From NCBI GenBank assembly GCA_013214025.1, contig JABSRN010000080.1, positions 62,001 to 126,000 of the forward strand: a DNA stretch of 64,000 nt, read 5' to 3'. Position 1 is the first letter of the stretch. Each line of letters begins with the position of its first letter. Under the pieces are notes generated by a model. That model did no database searches. It had not been told where the DNA came from and worked only from the letters and a program-made list of their open reading frames with translations. Of this stretch, positions 8,131-17,509 are shown piece by piece. This DNA is from Polyangiaceae bacterium. GTDB taxonomy: Bacteria > Myxococcota_A > Polyangia > Polyangiales > Polyangiaceae. A program made the position numbers and the translations under genes.

Positions 8131-9939
8131 GTGCCGACCGGGGACAGGGTCTCGCGGGATCCCATGCGCGGCCGGGATCTTGGCGCCATACTGAAATCGG
8201 ACCCCGTGACCGATTCCCAGAAGCCCTCGATATCTGCCTGTTCAGGCGCTGGTGCCCCGGCAGTGAATACGGAGGGCCGGGCTCAATTGACGGAGGTCAT
8301 CGGCCAGTGGCGGGACGAGGTGGTGTCGGCCGCCGAGAAGAAAATGCCGCCGCGCAAACAGCGCTTCACGACCTGGAGCGATCTGGAGGTACCGGCGCTG
8401 GTGACGCCAGCGGATCACGAGATCGATTACATGCGCGATCTGGGCCTTCCTGGGGAGTACCCGTACACGCGTGGCGTGCAGTCGACCATGTACCGCAGCC
8501 GCTTGTGGACCATGCGTATGTTTGCGGGTTTTGGAACCCCCGAAGACACCAACGCGCGGTTTCGCTACCTGGTGGCGCAAGGGCAGACGGGTCTATCGAC
8601 GGCCTTCGATTTTCCGACGCTCATGGGATACGACTCGGATTCACCGCGGTCGTTGGGCGAAGTGGGCCGCTGCGGGGTCGCCGTCGATACCTTGGCGGAC
8701 ATGGAGATCTTGTTCGATGGTATCGATCTGGAGAAAATCACCACCTCGATGACCATCAACGGTCCGGCGATTGTGCTGCTCGCCTTTTACTTCGCTTTGG
8801 GGGACGTACGAGGCGTGTCCCGAGCCAAATTGGGTGGAACAGTTCAGGCGGATTGCCTCAAGGAGTTCATCGCCCAGCATGCGTGGATTGTGCCTCCCGC
8901 TCCTGCCATGCGCCTCGTGACCGATATGATCGAGTTCTGCACCCACGAGGCGCCGCGCTTCAACAGTATTTCAATCAGCGGCTATCACATTCGGGAGGCC
9001 GGTGCGACCGCGACCCAGGAGTTGGCGTTTACGTTGGCGAACGGTTTGTCCTATGTCGATCACGCGATCGAACGCGGCCTAGATGTCGACGAGTTCGCGC
9101 CACGCTTGAGTTTCTTCTTCGACGTACACAATGACTTCTTCGAAGAGATCGCGAAATTTCGGGCGGCCCGGCGCATGTGGGCCAGATTCATGAAGGAGCG
9201 TTACGGCGCAAAATTGCCGGCCAGCATGAAGCTACGAACTCACGCCCAGACCGCGGGGGTATCGCTCACAGCCCAGCAGCCCTACAACAACGTGGCGCGC
9301 ACGGCGATTCAGGCGCTGGCGGCGGTACTGGGAGGCACCCAGTCCCTGCATACGAACTCGCTCGACGAAACCTACGCTTTGCCGACGGAAGATGCCGTGC
9401 GCATCGCTTTGCGCACGCAGCAGATCATCGCCGACGAAACCGGCGTCGCGAATCTCATCGATCCCCTGGGCGGCAGCTACCATGTCGAGTGGCTCACGGA
9501 TCGCATCGAAATGGACGCCCTCGAAATCATTGCTCATACGGACCACCTCGGCGGCATGGTGGCGGCAGTCGAGCAGGGGTATCCCCAGCAGGAAATCTCT
9601 CGCTCCGCCTACGAATTCGAACGCAAGTTGGGCGCCGGCGAGCGGGTGCGGGTCGGCGTCAATCGTTATCAAGAAGGCGGGGAAGGGGACGCTATTCCGA
9701 CCCTACAGATCGATGAATCGGTGGAGAAGAGCCAGGTCGCTAGCCTCGCTGACGTGCGGGACCGACGTGATCCGGCTGTGCTTCGCGCCAAGCTCGACGA
9801 TATTCGCGCGGCGCTTCGGGACAACAAGAACGTCATGGGCCCGATGATCGAGGCGGCTAAGGTCTACGCTACCCAACAGGAGATCTGCGACATCCTGCGC
9901 GAGGAAATGGGCAGCCATACGGATCCCGGCGCCTTCTAG
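8131..9939 (+). CDS. Methylmalonyl-CoA mutase-type catalytic (large, N-terminal domain) subunit
   Basis: A protein of up to 602 residues of the B12-dependent acyl-CoA mutase family, carrying only the TIM-barrel substrate domain. No C-terminal cobalamin-binding domain (DxHxxG) is present, so it must pair with a separate B12 subunit as in two-component mutases. Family signatures include [54 protein letters not shown] and [17 protein letters not shown]. The residues that hold the methylmalonyl carboxylate in MCM, Tyr in TMY (residue 121) and Arg in PAMRL (residue 261), are both present; isobutyryl-CoA mutases have Phe and Gln there. This favours (R)-methylmalonyl/succinyl-CoA interconversion. 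The longest frame begins at GTG 8131; ATG 8164 or GTG 8206 are plausible because conservation only starts near residue 52. Confidence 0.9.
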   Translation: MPTGDRVSRDPMRGRDLGAILKSDPVTDSQKPSISACSGAGAPAVNTEGRAQLTEVIGQWRDEVVSAAEKKMPPRKQRFTTWSDLEVPALVTPADHEIDYMRDLGLPGEYPYTRGVQSTMYRSRLWTMRMFAGFGTPEDTNARFRYLVAQGQTGLSTAFDFPTLMGYDSDSPRSLGEVGRCGVAVDTLADMEILFDGIDLEKITTSMTINGPAIVLLAFYFALGDVRGVSRAKLGGTVQADCLKEFIAQHAWIVPPAPAMRLVTDMIEFCTHEAPRFNSISISGYHIREAGATATQELAFTLANGLSYVDHAIERGLDVDEFAPRLSFFFDVHNDFFEEIAKFRAARRMWARFMKERYGAKLPASMKLRTHAQTAGVSLTAQQPYNNVARTAIQALAAVLGGTQSLHTNSLDETYALPTEDAVRIALRTQQIIADETGVANLIDPLGGSYHVEWLTDRIEMDALEIIAHTDHLGGMVAAVEQGYPQQEISRSAYEFERKLGAGERVRVGVNRYQEGGEGDAIPTLQIDESVEKSQVASLADVRDRRDPAVLRAKLDDIRAALRDNKNVMGPMIEAAKVYATQQEICDILREEMGSHTDPGAF

Positions 9940-9977
9940 AGCCGATATCCGGCAAGCCGCGCCGCTGCATCCAGCGA

Positions 9978-11177
9978 CTACAGCTGATCGAGCGAACCGA
10001 TGACGTCGCCGACGACGTCTTCGGTGTCTTCGACACCGACGGACAGGCGAATCAGCGATGAGCTGATGCCGACTTTGCTGAGTCCCTCTTCGTCCAGCTC
10101 GAAGTAGCTCATGATGGCGGGCTGCTCGATTAGGGTTTCCACGCCACCGAGGGACGCAGCGATCTTGGCCAGCTTGCAGCCGTCCACGACCTTCGAGGTT
10201 TCCTTGCGGTCGCCCTTCACGATGAAACTCACGACGCCGCCTCCGCCAGCCATCTGCTCTTTGGCGATGGCGTAGGATGCGTGGCTGGGCAGCATGGGGT
10301 AAAAAACCCGTTCGACCTTGGGGTGTTTCTCCAAGGCGGTAGCGACCGCCAGCGCGGTGGCGTTCTGTCGTAGAACGCGCAAGTTGAGCGTCTTGAGCCC
10401 GCGGGCGATCAGGAACGCCGCATGGGGATCGAGCACGCTACCGAGGACTCCGCGGGAGTCTCGAAGCAGACTGATGAGATGTGACGGGCCGGCGACCAGA
10501 CCGCCGAGCACGTCGTTGTGCCCTGACAAATACTTGGTGGCGCTGTGCACGACGAGATCGGCGCCGAATTCGCCGGGACGGCAGTTGACCGGGGTCGCAA
10601 AGGTGGAGTCGACCATGACGCGAACGCGGCCGTGGCTCTTGGCGACTCGGACGAGCTCCTTGAGATCGCAGCAGTCGAGGTACGGGTTGGTCGGCGACTC
10701 GCTGATGACGAACTTGGTGTTCTTCTGAATCGCCGCGTCCAACGCTTTCATGTCGCCTGCGGGGATCAGGGTCTGTTCGACGCCGTAGCGGGTCAGCACG
10801 GTGGAGACGAACTGTCGCGTACGGCGATAACAGTCATTGAACAGCACGACGTGATCGCCGGACTTGGTCATGGTGAGCAATGCGGAGGTGATCGCGGCCA
10901 TGCCACTGGAGAACGCTACGGAATCGTCGGCGCCCTCGAGCGCGGCGACTCGGCGTTCCAGCTCGCGCACCGTCGGGTTGCCGTAGCGGCCGTACTCTTC
11001 GCGCTCGGGATCGTCGTCTTGCCCGCGCATGTACTGCTCGAGATCTTCCGTGCTCTGGAACGTGAAGGTCGCGGTCTGGGCGATGCCGGGCGCGAGCGTA
11101 TTGTGCGCGCGCACGGCGGGAGTCCCGGCGTGCACACTGGCGGTGGAGCCAGCGGGATTTTTTTCTTTTTCGCTCAC
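9978..11177 (-). CDS. PLP-dependent trans-sulfuration enzyme (cystathionine synthase/lyase family)
   Basis: A 399-residue Cys/Met metabolism PLP enzyme (fold type I). The PLP-lysine motif is HSATKYLSGHNDVLGG. Other family blocks are YGRYGNPTVRELERRVAALEGA, FSSGMAAITSALL and the C-terminal SLGGVETLIEQPAIMSY. It could be cystathionine gamma-synthase, cystathionine gamma/beta-lyase or O-acetyl/succinylhomoserine sulfhydrylase; sequence reading alone does not separate these. It starts at GTG 11177, overlapping the stop of proS by four bases (GTGA), so the two genes are translationally coupled. A role in methionine/cysteine interconversion is therefore family knowledge, and the exact reaction is open. 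Confidence 0.85.
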   Translation of the reverse strand: MSEKEKNPAGSTASVHAGTPAVRAHNTLAPGIAQTATFTFQSTEDLEQYMRGQDDDPEREEYGRYGNPTVRELERRVAALEGADDSVAFSSGMAAITSALLTMTKSGDHVVLFNDCYRRTRQFVSTVLTRYGVEQTLIPAGDMKALDAAIQKNTKFVISESPTNPYLDCCDLKELVRVAKSHGRVRVMVDSTFATPVNCRPGEFGADLVVHSATKYLSGHNDVLGGLVAGPSHLISLLRDSRGVLGSVLDPHAAFLIARGLKTLNLRVLRQNATALAVATALEKHPKVERVFYPMLPSHASYAIAKEQMAGGGGVVSFIVKGDRKETSKVVDGCKLAKIAASLGGVETLIEQPAIMSYFELDEEGLSKVGISSSLIRLSVGVEDTEDVVGDVIGSLDQL

Positions 11178-12892
11178 GATTTGAGGAGTTTCTGCACGCG
11201 TTCCACGATCAACTGGGGCGCGTCGGAGAGTTGAATAAGTTCGGCGTTTTTCGGATTGGGTTCGGCTCGGGGTTTCAGCTCGACTTGGCCGGTCTTGAGA
11301 GACCGAGCGCCTACGGTAACACGGAGGGGGATGCCGATCAGGTCGGCATCCTTGAATTTGACGCCCGGGCGCTCTTTGCGGTCGTCGATCAGTACTTCTA
11401 TGCCGGCGTCTTCGAGATCTTGCTCCAGCTTGGCTACGGCTTCTACTACCTGGGGCTCTTCGCCGAGCTGAGCGATGTGCACCTGGTAGGGAGCGATACT
11501 CATGGGCCAGAGGATGCCGTTGTCGTCATGATGTTGCTCGACGGTCGCCGCTACTAAGCGTGAGACACCGATGCCGTAGCAGCCCATGACCATGGAGCGC
11601 TTGACCTGCTCCTTATCCAGGTAGGTCGCCCCCATCTTGTCGCTGTAGTGCGTCCCCAGCACGAAGATGTGCCCGGCCTCGATGCCGCGATAAAGCTTGA
11701 GCTGTCCGCCACACTCTGGGCAGACGTCGCCCTCTGTAACGTTGCGGATATCAGCGCTGGTGGCTTCAAAATCTCGCTCGGCTTGTACGTGCACCAGGTG
11801 CGCGTCGGTCACGTTGGCGCCACAGACTCCGTCGGCGATACCGAGCACGGCCGAATCGATGACGACCTTGCCAGAGAATCCCACGGGTCCGGAGAATCCG
11901 AGCTTGGCTCCAGTGGTTTTGACAACAGCGCCCGGTTCGGCAAGTCCGATTTCAGAAACACCGAGCACTCGGGCCAGCTTGGTCTCGCTGAGCTCATGGT
12001 CGCCTCGCACCACGGCCATGACGAGCTCACCATCTGCTCGAACGACGAGGCTCTTTAGGAAGCTCGCTGGCTCCTTGTCGAGGAACTTCGATACGTCTTC
12101 GATGGTTTTCTTCTTGGGGGTGCTGACCTGCTTGCGGGCAGGGATATCGCTGGGCAATGTCGGCGGCTCGCCGGCACGTACGGAGGCGACCTCGACGTTT
12201 GCCGCGTAGTCACACTTTTCACATGCGACGATTTGGTCCTCACCGCTCTGGGTCAGTACCTGGAACTCCGCGCTCTGGGAGCCGCCCATCGCGCCAGAAT
12301 CAGCGTTGACCATGCGGTAGGTGAGCCCGGTGCGGTCGAAAATGCGCGTGTAGGCCGCACGCATCGTCTCGTAGCTCTCGAGGGCTCCGGCATCGTTGAG
12401 ATCGAAGGAGTAAGCATCCTTCATGGTGAACTCACGGCAGCGCAGCAGCCCGGCGCGCGGTCGTGCTTCGTCTCGGTACTTAGTTTGTACCTGATACAGA
12501 TTCTTCGGCAGATCGCGGTAGCTCTTGATCTCCCGCCGCGCCATGTCGCAGATGATCTCTTCGTGGGTCGGCCCCAGGTGGTAGTCGCCGCCCTTGCGAT
12601 CCTTTAGGCGCATCATGGTGTCGCCGAAGCTGTCCCAGCGTCCGCTCTCTTTGAAGTAGTCGGCAGGCAGCAGCGCGGGCAAGAGCACCTGCTGGGCGCC
12701 GGCGCGGTCCATCTCGCCGGTGATGATCTGCTCGATCTTCTTCAGCACGCGGAAACCGATGGGCAAGAAGCTGTAAATGCCCGCGCCAATGCGTCGCACG
12801 TAGCCGGCCCGGGTCAGCAGAATGTGGCTGGCCGTGACGGCGTCCGACGGGGCTTCTTTGACCGTGGGGATGAGAGCGCGTGAGTACCGCAT
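11174..12892 (-). CDS. proS: Prolyl-tRNA synthetase, bacterial type
   Basis: A 572-residue class II aminoacyl-tRNA synthetase that charges tRNA-Pro in the cytoplasm. Visible blocks include the N-terminal LIRAGYVRRIGAGIYSFLP-like segment, motif 2 (KYRDEARPRAGLLRCREFTMKDAYSF), an insertion of about 160 residues between motifs 2 and 3 that corresponds to the editing (INS) domain of bacterial ProRS, motif 3 (GCYGIGVSRLVAA) and the C-terminal anticodon-binding domain (EVLIDDRKERPGVKFKDADL). The length matches the usual 565-575 residues. The ATG start is at 12892. It is the first gene of a two-gene unit with the downstream trans-sulfuration enzyme. Two hairpins lie just upstream. Confidence 0.97.
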   Translation of the reverse strand: MRYSRALIPTVKEAPSDAVTASHILLTRAGYVRRIGAGIYSFLPIGFRVLKKIEQIITGEMDRAGAQQVLLPALLPADYFKESGRWDSFGDTMMRLKDRKGGDYHLGPTHEEIICDMARREIKSYRDLPKNLYQVQTKYRDEARPRAGLLRCREFTMKDAYSFDLNDAGALESYETMRAAYTRIFDRTGLTYRMVNADSGAMGGSQSAEFQVLTQSGEDQIVACEKCDYAANVEVASVRAGEPPTLPSDIPARKQVSTPKKKTIEDVSKFLDKEPASFLKSLVVRADGELVMAVVRGDHELSETKLARVLGVSEIGLAEPGAVVKTTGAKLGFSGPVGFSGKVVIDSAVLGIADGVCGANVTDAHLVHVQAERDFEATSADIRNVTEGDVCPECGGQLKLYRGIEAGHIFVLGTHYSDKMGATYLDKEQVKRSMVMGCYGIGVSRLVAATVEQHHDDNGILWPMSIAPYQVHIAQLGEEPQVVEAVAKLEQDLEDAGIEVLIDDRKERPGVKFKDADLIGIPLRVTVGARSLKTGQVELKPRAEPNPKNAELIQLSDAPQLIVERVQKLLKS

Positions 12893-12926
12893 GGGCGGGC
12901 TTTAGCACGATTCTCAGTAGGATCAG

Positions 12927-12986
12927 CGAAGGGCTCCCTTTCGAGAGCCCTTCGAAGTGCCCCAGATCTGCCCCAAGTTTTGGGGC
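12927..12986. repeat. Two consecutive hairpins between the Cys-rich lipoprotein gene and proS
   Basis: First hairpin: 12927-12936 (CGAAGGGCTC) pairs perfectly with 12945-12954, with an 8-base loop. Second: 12970-12976 (GCCCCAA) pairs with 12980-12986, with a 3-base loop. On the minus strand they lie downstream of the lipoprotein stop and 35-94 bases upstream of the proS start. They could be terminators lacking a good T-run, or leader structure for proS; the sequence does not decide. Confidence 0.45.
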
Positions 12987-13013
12987 GCGGGGCTTAGGTT
13001 TCGGCTTGGTGGC

Positions 13014-14171
13014 CTATAATTTAATGCAAGCGGTGGGCTCGCACTTGCCATCTACGCAGTGCTCGCTGAGGCAAGCATCGTCGTCGGTGCAGCTGCCTCC
13101 GTTGGCGTTTTGAGCCAGACAGCTGCCGTCAGACATGTCATCGGGATCTTGCTCGGCTCCCAGGCATTCCAGGCCCGATGCGCACTGACCTCGCTCCGTA
13201 CATGAGCTGCCGGCACCCGGTAGATCGATGCATACCCCCTCGTAGTCTTGGCTACCAAAGTCCACTCCGCCGCAGTACTGCCCGGCGGGGCACATCTCGG
13301 GGATGGCCAGCGTGCAGACACCACCGATGTTGGTTTGTTCCCCGCAAGTCAAGGTGATGTTGTTGTCGACGATTACCGGAGCGCCGTCCGAATCGAGGGC
13401 GAGGATACAGACCAGGCCGTCGGCGCAGAGGTCGCCGGCGAAGTGACAATCGTCGCCATCAGCACCAACCAGGACAGTGGAGGGCTCAGCGCACTCGCCC
13501 GCGACGGGCGGCTCCGCGTCGTCATCTGCGCCCTGGCACATCAGCTGCAAGCCGCAGTTGGCGATACCGTCGCCGCAGGTATCGCCCACGGCCGCGGGCG
13601 CCGCGCACTGCCCGCTCTCGTCGTCACAGCCCAGCCCATCGACGCATGCGTCGTCTTCCTCACACGCTGTGCCCGCAGCACCGCGAGCCGCACAGGTACC
13701 GGGGCAGCTGGCGCTGGTATCGCAGTGCAAGCCGGTCACACATTCGACGTTAGCGTCGCAGGCATCGCCCAAGGCGACCGTCCCATTGATGACGTCGCCG
13801 CAAGCCTCGTCCAGCCTGGAGGCGAAGAGATTACAACCCATGGCAGCGATGTCTTCAATGCATGCCGCGGCTTTGGTGCCGTCGTAGGTGGCTGTGCCGT
13901 TAGCAATGGCATACTCCAGTTCGGCGACCATTCCGGAAGTAATGGAAGGCCCGAGATCCGCTACGCAGTCGAAGGTCGGGTTGTACATCGCCATCACCGG
14001 GCCGCACTCGGTGATGGTGTCGCAGAAGGCCGTCACGAGGCCATCGCCCAGCTCGGTCACGGTCATCGACGAGGCGCCTGTACTTGAGTCGGTATCGCCG
14101 CCGCAGGCGAGGAAGGTGCTCCCAACGAGCAGCGTGGAAAAGCAATAGGATCTCAGCGTTCGCAAATTCAT
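13014..14171 (-). CDS. Cysteine-rich lipoprotein
   Basis: A 385-residue protein starting at ATG 14171. The signal sequence ends in the lipobox TFLAC at about residue 23, followed by GGDTDSSTG. The mature protein has an N-terminal region of about 110 residues, then many spaced cysteines in segments such as GDACDANVECVTGLHCD, GTACEEDDACVDGLGCD and GGSCTDDDACLSEHCVDGKCEPTACIKL. This resembles the Dickkopf/EGF-like disulfide-rich modules common in myxobacterial surface lipoproteins. Function is unknown; a disulfide-stabilised surface or periplasmic binding role is inferred. It stands alone between proS and fdhD, all on the minus strand, with 220 bases upstream before fdhD. Confidence 0.75.
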   Translation of the reverse strand: MNLRTLRSYCFSTLLVGSTFLACGGDTDSSTGASSMTVTELGDGLVTAFCDTITECGPVMAMYNPTFDCVADLGPSITSGMVAELEYAIANGTATYDGTKAAACIEDIAAMGCNLFASRLDEACGDVINGTVALGDACDANVECVTGLHCDTSASCPGTCAARGAAGTACEEDDACVDGLGCDDESGQCAAPAAVGDTCGDGIANCGLQLMCQGADDDAEPPVAGECAEPSTVLVGADGDDCHFAGDLCADGLVCILALDSDGAPVIVDNNITLTCGEQTNIGGVCTLAIPEMCPAGQYCGGVDFGSQDYEGVCIDLPGAGSSCTERGQCASGLECLGAEQDPDDMSDGSCLAQNANGGSCTDDDACLSEHCVDGKCEPTACIKL

Positions 14172-14393
14172 GAGCAGAACTGTAGCGAAGCGCGTGCCAT
14201 CGGTAGAACTTTCGGCAAAAATCGCGCGGTTCGTACTGATGCCGATCCAAATCCCAAGGAGGACGGGGACTTAGCTATCCACTCATGTGACAAGGCTGTC
14301 CCGACGCTTGTGAACTGATCTTCACACTGGGAGATGGGTCGCCGCGAAAGTCTTGCGGCGGCCCTCGAATGCCGCCGTGAGAGCCGGGCCTGG

Positions 14394-15212
14394 CTAGATG
14401 ATGCGTTCGCCACCCGTGTATAGGTTGAAGCCACTCTCCCGGGCGAAGCCGATCAGCGTCATGCCGGCGCGTTCGGCCATTTCCACAGCGAGGGAGCTGG
14501 CTGCGGAGATGCTGACCACTACTTCAATTCCAGCACGCCAAGCCTTTTGGGTGATTTCAAAACTGCAGCGCCCGCTCACGAGCAGGGCGCTAGCGGTTGG
14601 TGGTAACGCATCATCGAGGAGCAGTCGTCCGAAAGACTTGTCGACGGCGTTGTGACGGCCGATGTCTTCGCGCACCACTTGAAAGCTTCCCGCCGGGTTC
14701 ACCACGGCTGCCGCATGTATGCCGCCCGTATGTTCGAAGTTACGTTGGGCTTGGCGTAGCTTTCCCGTCATGCCGAAGATGTCAGCGGCCGAAAAGCGAG
14801 CGTCTTGTTTCACTGGGCCATAGCGCTGCAGCAAGTCGTCGATTTGGACCCGCCCGCACACACCACAGCTCGAACTCATCAGGGTGGCACGTGGCTTCCG
14901 CTCGTCGACTCCGGGCTGGGCCAAGGAGACATCCAGAGTGTCGGCCGAGTTCTCTTTTTGCTTGGGGCAGGGCCGGACACTCAACACATCGGCGCGGCTG
15001 TCCACCAGACCTTCGGCAAACAACAGCCCCAGCGCGAGCTCTTCGTCGTAGCCGGGCGTGCGCATGGTGGTGAGCCAGGGCTCGGAGTCGAGTCGGATTT
15101 CGAGAGGCTCTTCGACCACCAATCTGTCGTCCAGCGGCTTCCGCTCGCCGGAGGGCTCAAAGCGTTGGATGGAAAGCTCGGTCAGCCCGGCTTGGAAGCG
15201 GCGTTCGCTCAC
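14394..15212 (-). CDS. fdhD: Formate dehydrogenase accessory sulfurtransferase FdhD
   Basis: A 272-residue cytoplasmic protein that passes sulfur from the cysteine desulfurase to the Mo-bis-MGD cofactor, needed for active formate dehydrogenase. The two-cysteine loop SSCGVCGR, matching the catalytic Cys pair of E. coli FdhD, is near residue 115. Other conserved blocks are LRLDSEPWLTTMRTPGYDEELALGLLFAEG, HTGGIHAA, VREDIGRHNAVDK and SGRCSFEITQKAWRAGIEVV. It starts at GTG 15212, overlapping the stop codon of the upstream molybdoenzyme gene by four bases, so enzyme and maturase are made together. Confidence 0.95.
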   Translation of the reverse strand: MSERRFQAGLTELSIQRFEPSGERKPLDDRLVVEEPLEIRLDSEPWLTTMRTPGYDEELALGLLFAEGLVDSRADVLSVRPCPKQKENSADTLDVSLAQPGVDERKPRATLMSSSCGVCGRVQIDDLLQRYGPVKQDARFSAADIFGMTGKLRQAQRNFEHTGGIHAAAVVNPAGSFQVVREDIGRHNAVDKSFGRLLLDDALPPTASALLVSGRCSFEITQKAWRAGIEVVVSISAASSLAVEMAERAGMTLIGFARESGFNLYTGGERII

Positions 15213-17431
15213 GCGAAGGGGGCCCGTTCCACCATCACGGCGGTGTTGTAGTCCGGCTCACCTGATGCCGGATCGTAACGTTGGCTGAGCAGGACGTTGC
15301 ACTCGGGCCAGAAGCCCTGGACGTGGCTGCGTCGGCAGGGGCCGCTCTTGGCATTGGCGAACATTCGAGCATTTTCGTTGCTGATGACTACGGCGTCGCC
15401 TTCGGTGAGCCCGAGATCCTGCATGTCCCGCGGGTCCAAGATGATGGACGAGCGTTTGGTGTTGGTGATGGGGTCGTGGGCGCCATAGGTGATGGAGTTG
15501 AATTGCTTGCCCCGGCGCATGTGCAAGAGGAACTGGCCCTCGGGCACCTCGACACGCGGGATGTCCATCGTTGTCAGTTTCGCTTTGCCGTCCGGCATGT
15601 TGGGGAAGCTCGCTCCTAGACGTTCTCCTCCCCATTGCACCCAATCGCCCTCTTTCTCCAACGTTTCGATTCCGGCATAGAGCGGCATGACTTCAGACAT
15701 CTCTTGGCGGATTTCAGTGGTGTCCTGAAAATGGAACAGGTCTTTGCGATCGGGCAGTAGCTTCTGACCAATCAGCTGCGGGATTTCCCACTCAGGGCGC
15801 GCTTCTTTGATGCGGGGCCCGGGAATTTCCGGCGTGTAACGAATGCGGCGTTCCGTGGAAGTGGAAGTTCCGCCGCTGCGCTGCTCGTATCGGGTCTCGG
15901 CGGGAAGCAGTAACACCGCTTCTTTGGCGGGCAACAAGGCCGAAGAATTGATCAGGATGTCTTGATGAACCCGCAGCCCGACCTGTTCCAGCGCCATTCG
16001 CGCGTGGGCGCGGTTCGGCATGTTCTCCAGGTGATTGCCGCCGACTAGATACAAGAGATCGAGACCCTCTTTTCCGGCATGGTCGAGCAAGTGCCCTGCC
16101 TGTAGCCCGATGCGGCGAGGGATTTCGTGCTGATAGTGCTTCTCGAGCTTGTCGCAGTTCTCTTCGTTGATGGGCAAACCGCCCGGCAGCTTGGTGGCGT
16201 CGGCTCCGCACTCGGCGGTTCCCTGCACACCGGAGTGACCGCGGATGGGCAGGATGCCGCATTTCTCACGACCGATCATGCCGCGGCTCAACGCCAGGTT
16301 GACCACCATCTTCACGTTCTCGACGCCGAATTCGTATTGCGTGAGCCCCATGGAGTAGACGATGACGGCAGTCTTGGCGGCTGCGTAAATTTTGGCGATG
16401 CGGCGCATCTCTTCTTCGTCGATACCGGAATCGTCGACTAGCTCGCTCCACGGCAGCGTCTTGAGCCGAGCGCGTAGCTCGTCCGCTCCAGTGCACATCT
16501 CGCTGATGTACTTTTCGTTCCAGCCGTCGATTTCGTCGAGAGCCTTGAGCATGCCGCTGATGAACGCGATGTCGCCGCCTGGTCGCACCGGCACGAAATC
16601 GTCCATCAATTTTGTACCGAACACAGCCGAGCTGGGAATGCTCGGGATCCAGTAGCGCTCCATGGCGGGCTCTTTGAATGGATTGACCACGATGACGCGG
16701 GAACCGGCCTTACGGGCTGCGCGGAGGTATTTCGTCGAGACGGGCTGGTTGTTCGGCAGATTGCTGCCGATAACGAAAATCACGTCAGCGCCGATCAGAT
16801 CCGACAAGGAGATGGTCGGCGCGCCGTATCCAATGGTTTGCCCAAGGCCTACGCCACTGGCGGCGTGGCAAAGCCGCGCGCAACTATCGATGTGGGGGCT
16901 GCCACCGATCCGCCAGAGCTTTTGCAGCATGTAATAGGCTTCGTTCGTCAGTCCGCGACTACTGACGAACATGCCGCGGCGATCCGGATCGCTCGATTTG
17001 ATCTTGTTGGCGATCAACGCAGTCGCTTCATCCCACGATATCTTCGTGAATTTGTCTTCCCCGTTCTTGCGAATCATCGGGTAGGGGATGCGACCTAGCT
17101 GGTGCAGCTGCTCGTTGCTCATGCCCGAGAGGCCGTCGGATCGATGCAGACGGCTCGCGGGGATGACTCGCATCGTATTGAGGCGCAGTAGCTTGAGTCG
17201 CGTGAGACACAGGTGGGTGCCGGGAATGACATCGTCCCGCAAACCGCGCGGACCCAAAGAACAGCCATCGCAGACGCCGTGATTTAAGATCCGCCAGGCG
17301 TAGCCCCAGCGACCGCGGTTCTCCCAAAGAATGCCGAACATCTCGCGAAAGTGGCGGGGTTTGTTGGTGCTGAGGATTCCGAAAGGTACCCAGCGCACGA
17401 GGAAGGCCCAGACAGCACGAAACCAAGACAT
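15209..17431 (-). CDS. FdhF/YdeP-family molybdopterin oxidoreductase (formate dehydrogenase-like), Cys ligand
   Basis: A 740-residue Mo-bis-MGD enzyme with no recognisable TAT signal, so probably cytoplasmic or membrane-peripheral. The segment DSCARLCHAASGVGL aligns with the metal-ligand segment of E. coli FdhF, placing Cys188 where FdhF has selenocysteine 140. Further blocks are IFVIGSNLPNNQPV, VRPGGDIAFISG, GIGREKCGILPIRGHSGVQGTAE-like cofactor loops, and a C-terminal molydop_binding domain from about residue 620. The N-terminal cysteine cluster has C54xxC57 and C75, one short of the four-cysteine [4Fe-4S] set of FdhF. The family contains both genuine formate dehydrogenases and uncharacterised YdeP-like proteins; coupling to fdhD supports formate-dehydrogenase-like maturation. 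No electron-transfer subunit is adjacent. Confidence 0.85.
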   Translation of the reverse strand: MSWFRAVWAFLVRWVPFGILSTNKPRHFREMFGILWENRGRWGYAWRILNHGVCDGCSLGPRGLRDDVIPGTHLCLTRLKLLRLNTMRVIPASRLHRSDGLSGMSNEQLHQLGRIPYPMIRKNGEDKFTKISWDEATALIANKIKSSDPDRRGMFVSSRGLTNEAYYMLQKLWRIGGSPHIDSCARLCHAASGVGLGQTIGYGAPTISLSDLIGADVIFVIGSNLPNNQPVSTKYLRAARKAGSRVIVVNPFKEPAMERYWIPSIPSSAVFGTKLMDDFVPVRPGGDIAFISGMLKALDEIDGWNEKYISEMCTGADELRARLKTLPWSELVDDSGIDEEEMRRIAKIYAAAKTAVIVYSMGLTQYEFGVENVKMVVNLALSRGMIGREKCGILPIRGHSGVQGTAECGADATKLPGGLPINEENCDKLEKHYQHEIPRRIGLQAGHLLDHAGKEGLDLLYLVGGNHLENMPNRAHARMALEQVGLRVHQDILINSSALLPAKEAVLLLPAETRYEQRSGGTSTSTERRIRYTPEIPGPRIKEARPEWEIPQLIGQKLLPDRKDLFHFQDTTEIRQEMSEVMPLYAGIETLEKEGDWVQWGGERLGASFPNMPDGKAKLTTMDIPRVEVPEGQFLLHMRRGKQFNSITYGAHDPITNTKRSSIILDPRDMQDLGLTEGDAVVISNENARMFANAKSGPCRRSHVQGFWPECNVLLSQRYDPASGEPDYNTAVMVERAPFA

Positions 17432-17458
17432 GCCGATATTGTACTAGAGGCAGCCTGC

Positions 17459-17509
17459 CGCTGATAGTCGTCTCGCTGATAGTCGGGTCGCTGATACTGG
17501 CGGTATCAG
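17459..17509. repeat. Three 15-bp tandem repeats ending in a small hairpin
   Basis: The unit CGCTGATAGTCG plus three variable bases repeats at 17459, 17474 and 17489, the last copy diverged. The final copy forms a stem, CTGATAC (17491-17497) with GTATCAG (17503-17509), that reaches into the 3' end of the following minus-strand gene. It is directly visible; it may help end transcription on the minus strand. Confidence 0.6.

Noticed and set aside
14168-14434. Minus-strand 88-codon frame between fdhD and the Cys-rich lipoprotein
   Set aside because: It overlaps the fdhD end, has no ribosome binding site, and shows no signal peptide or domain.
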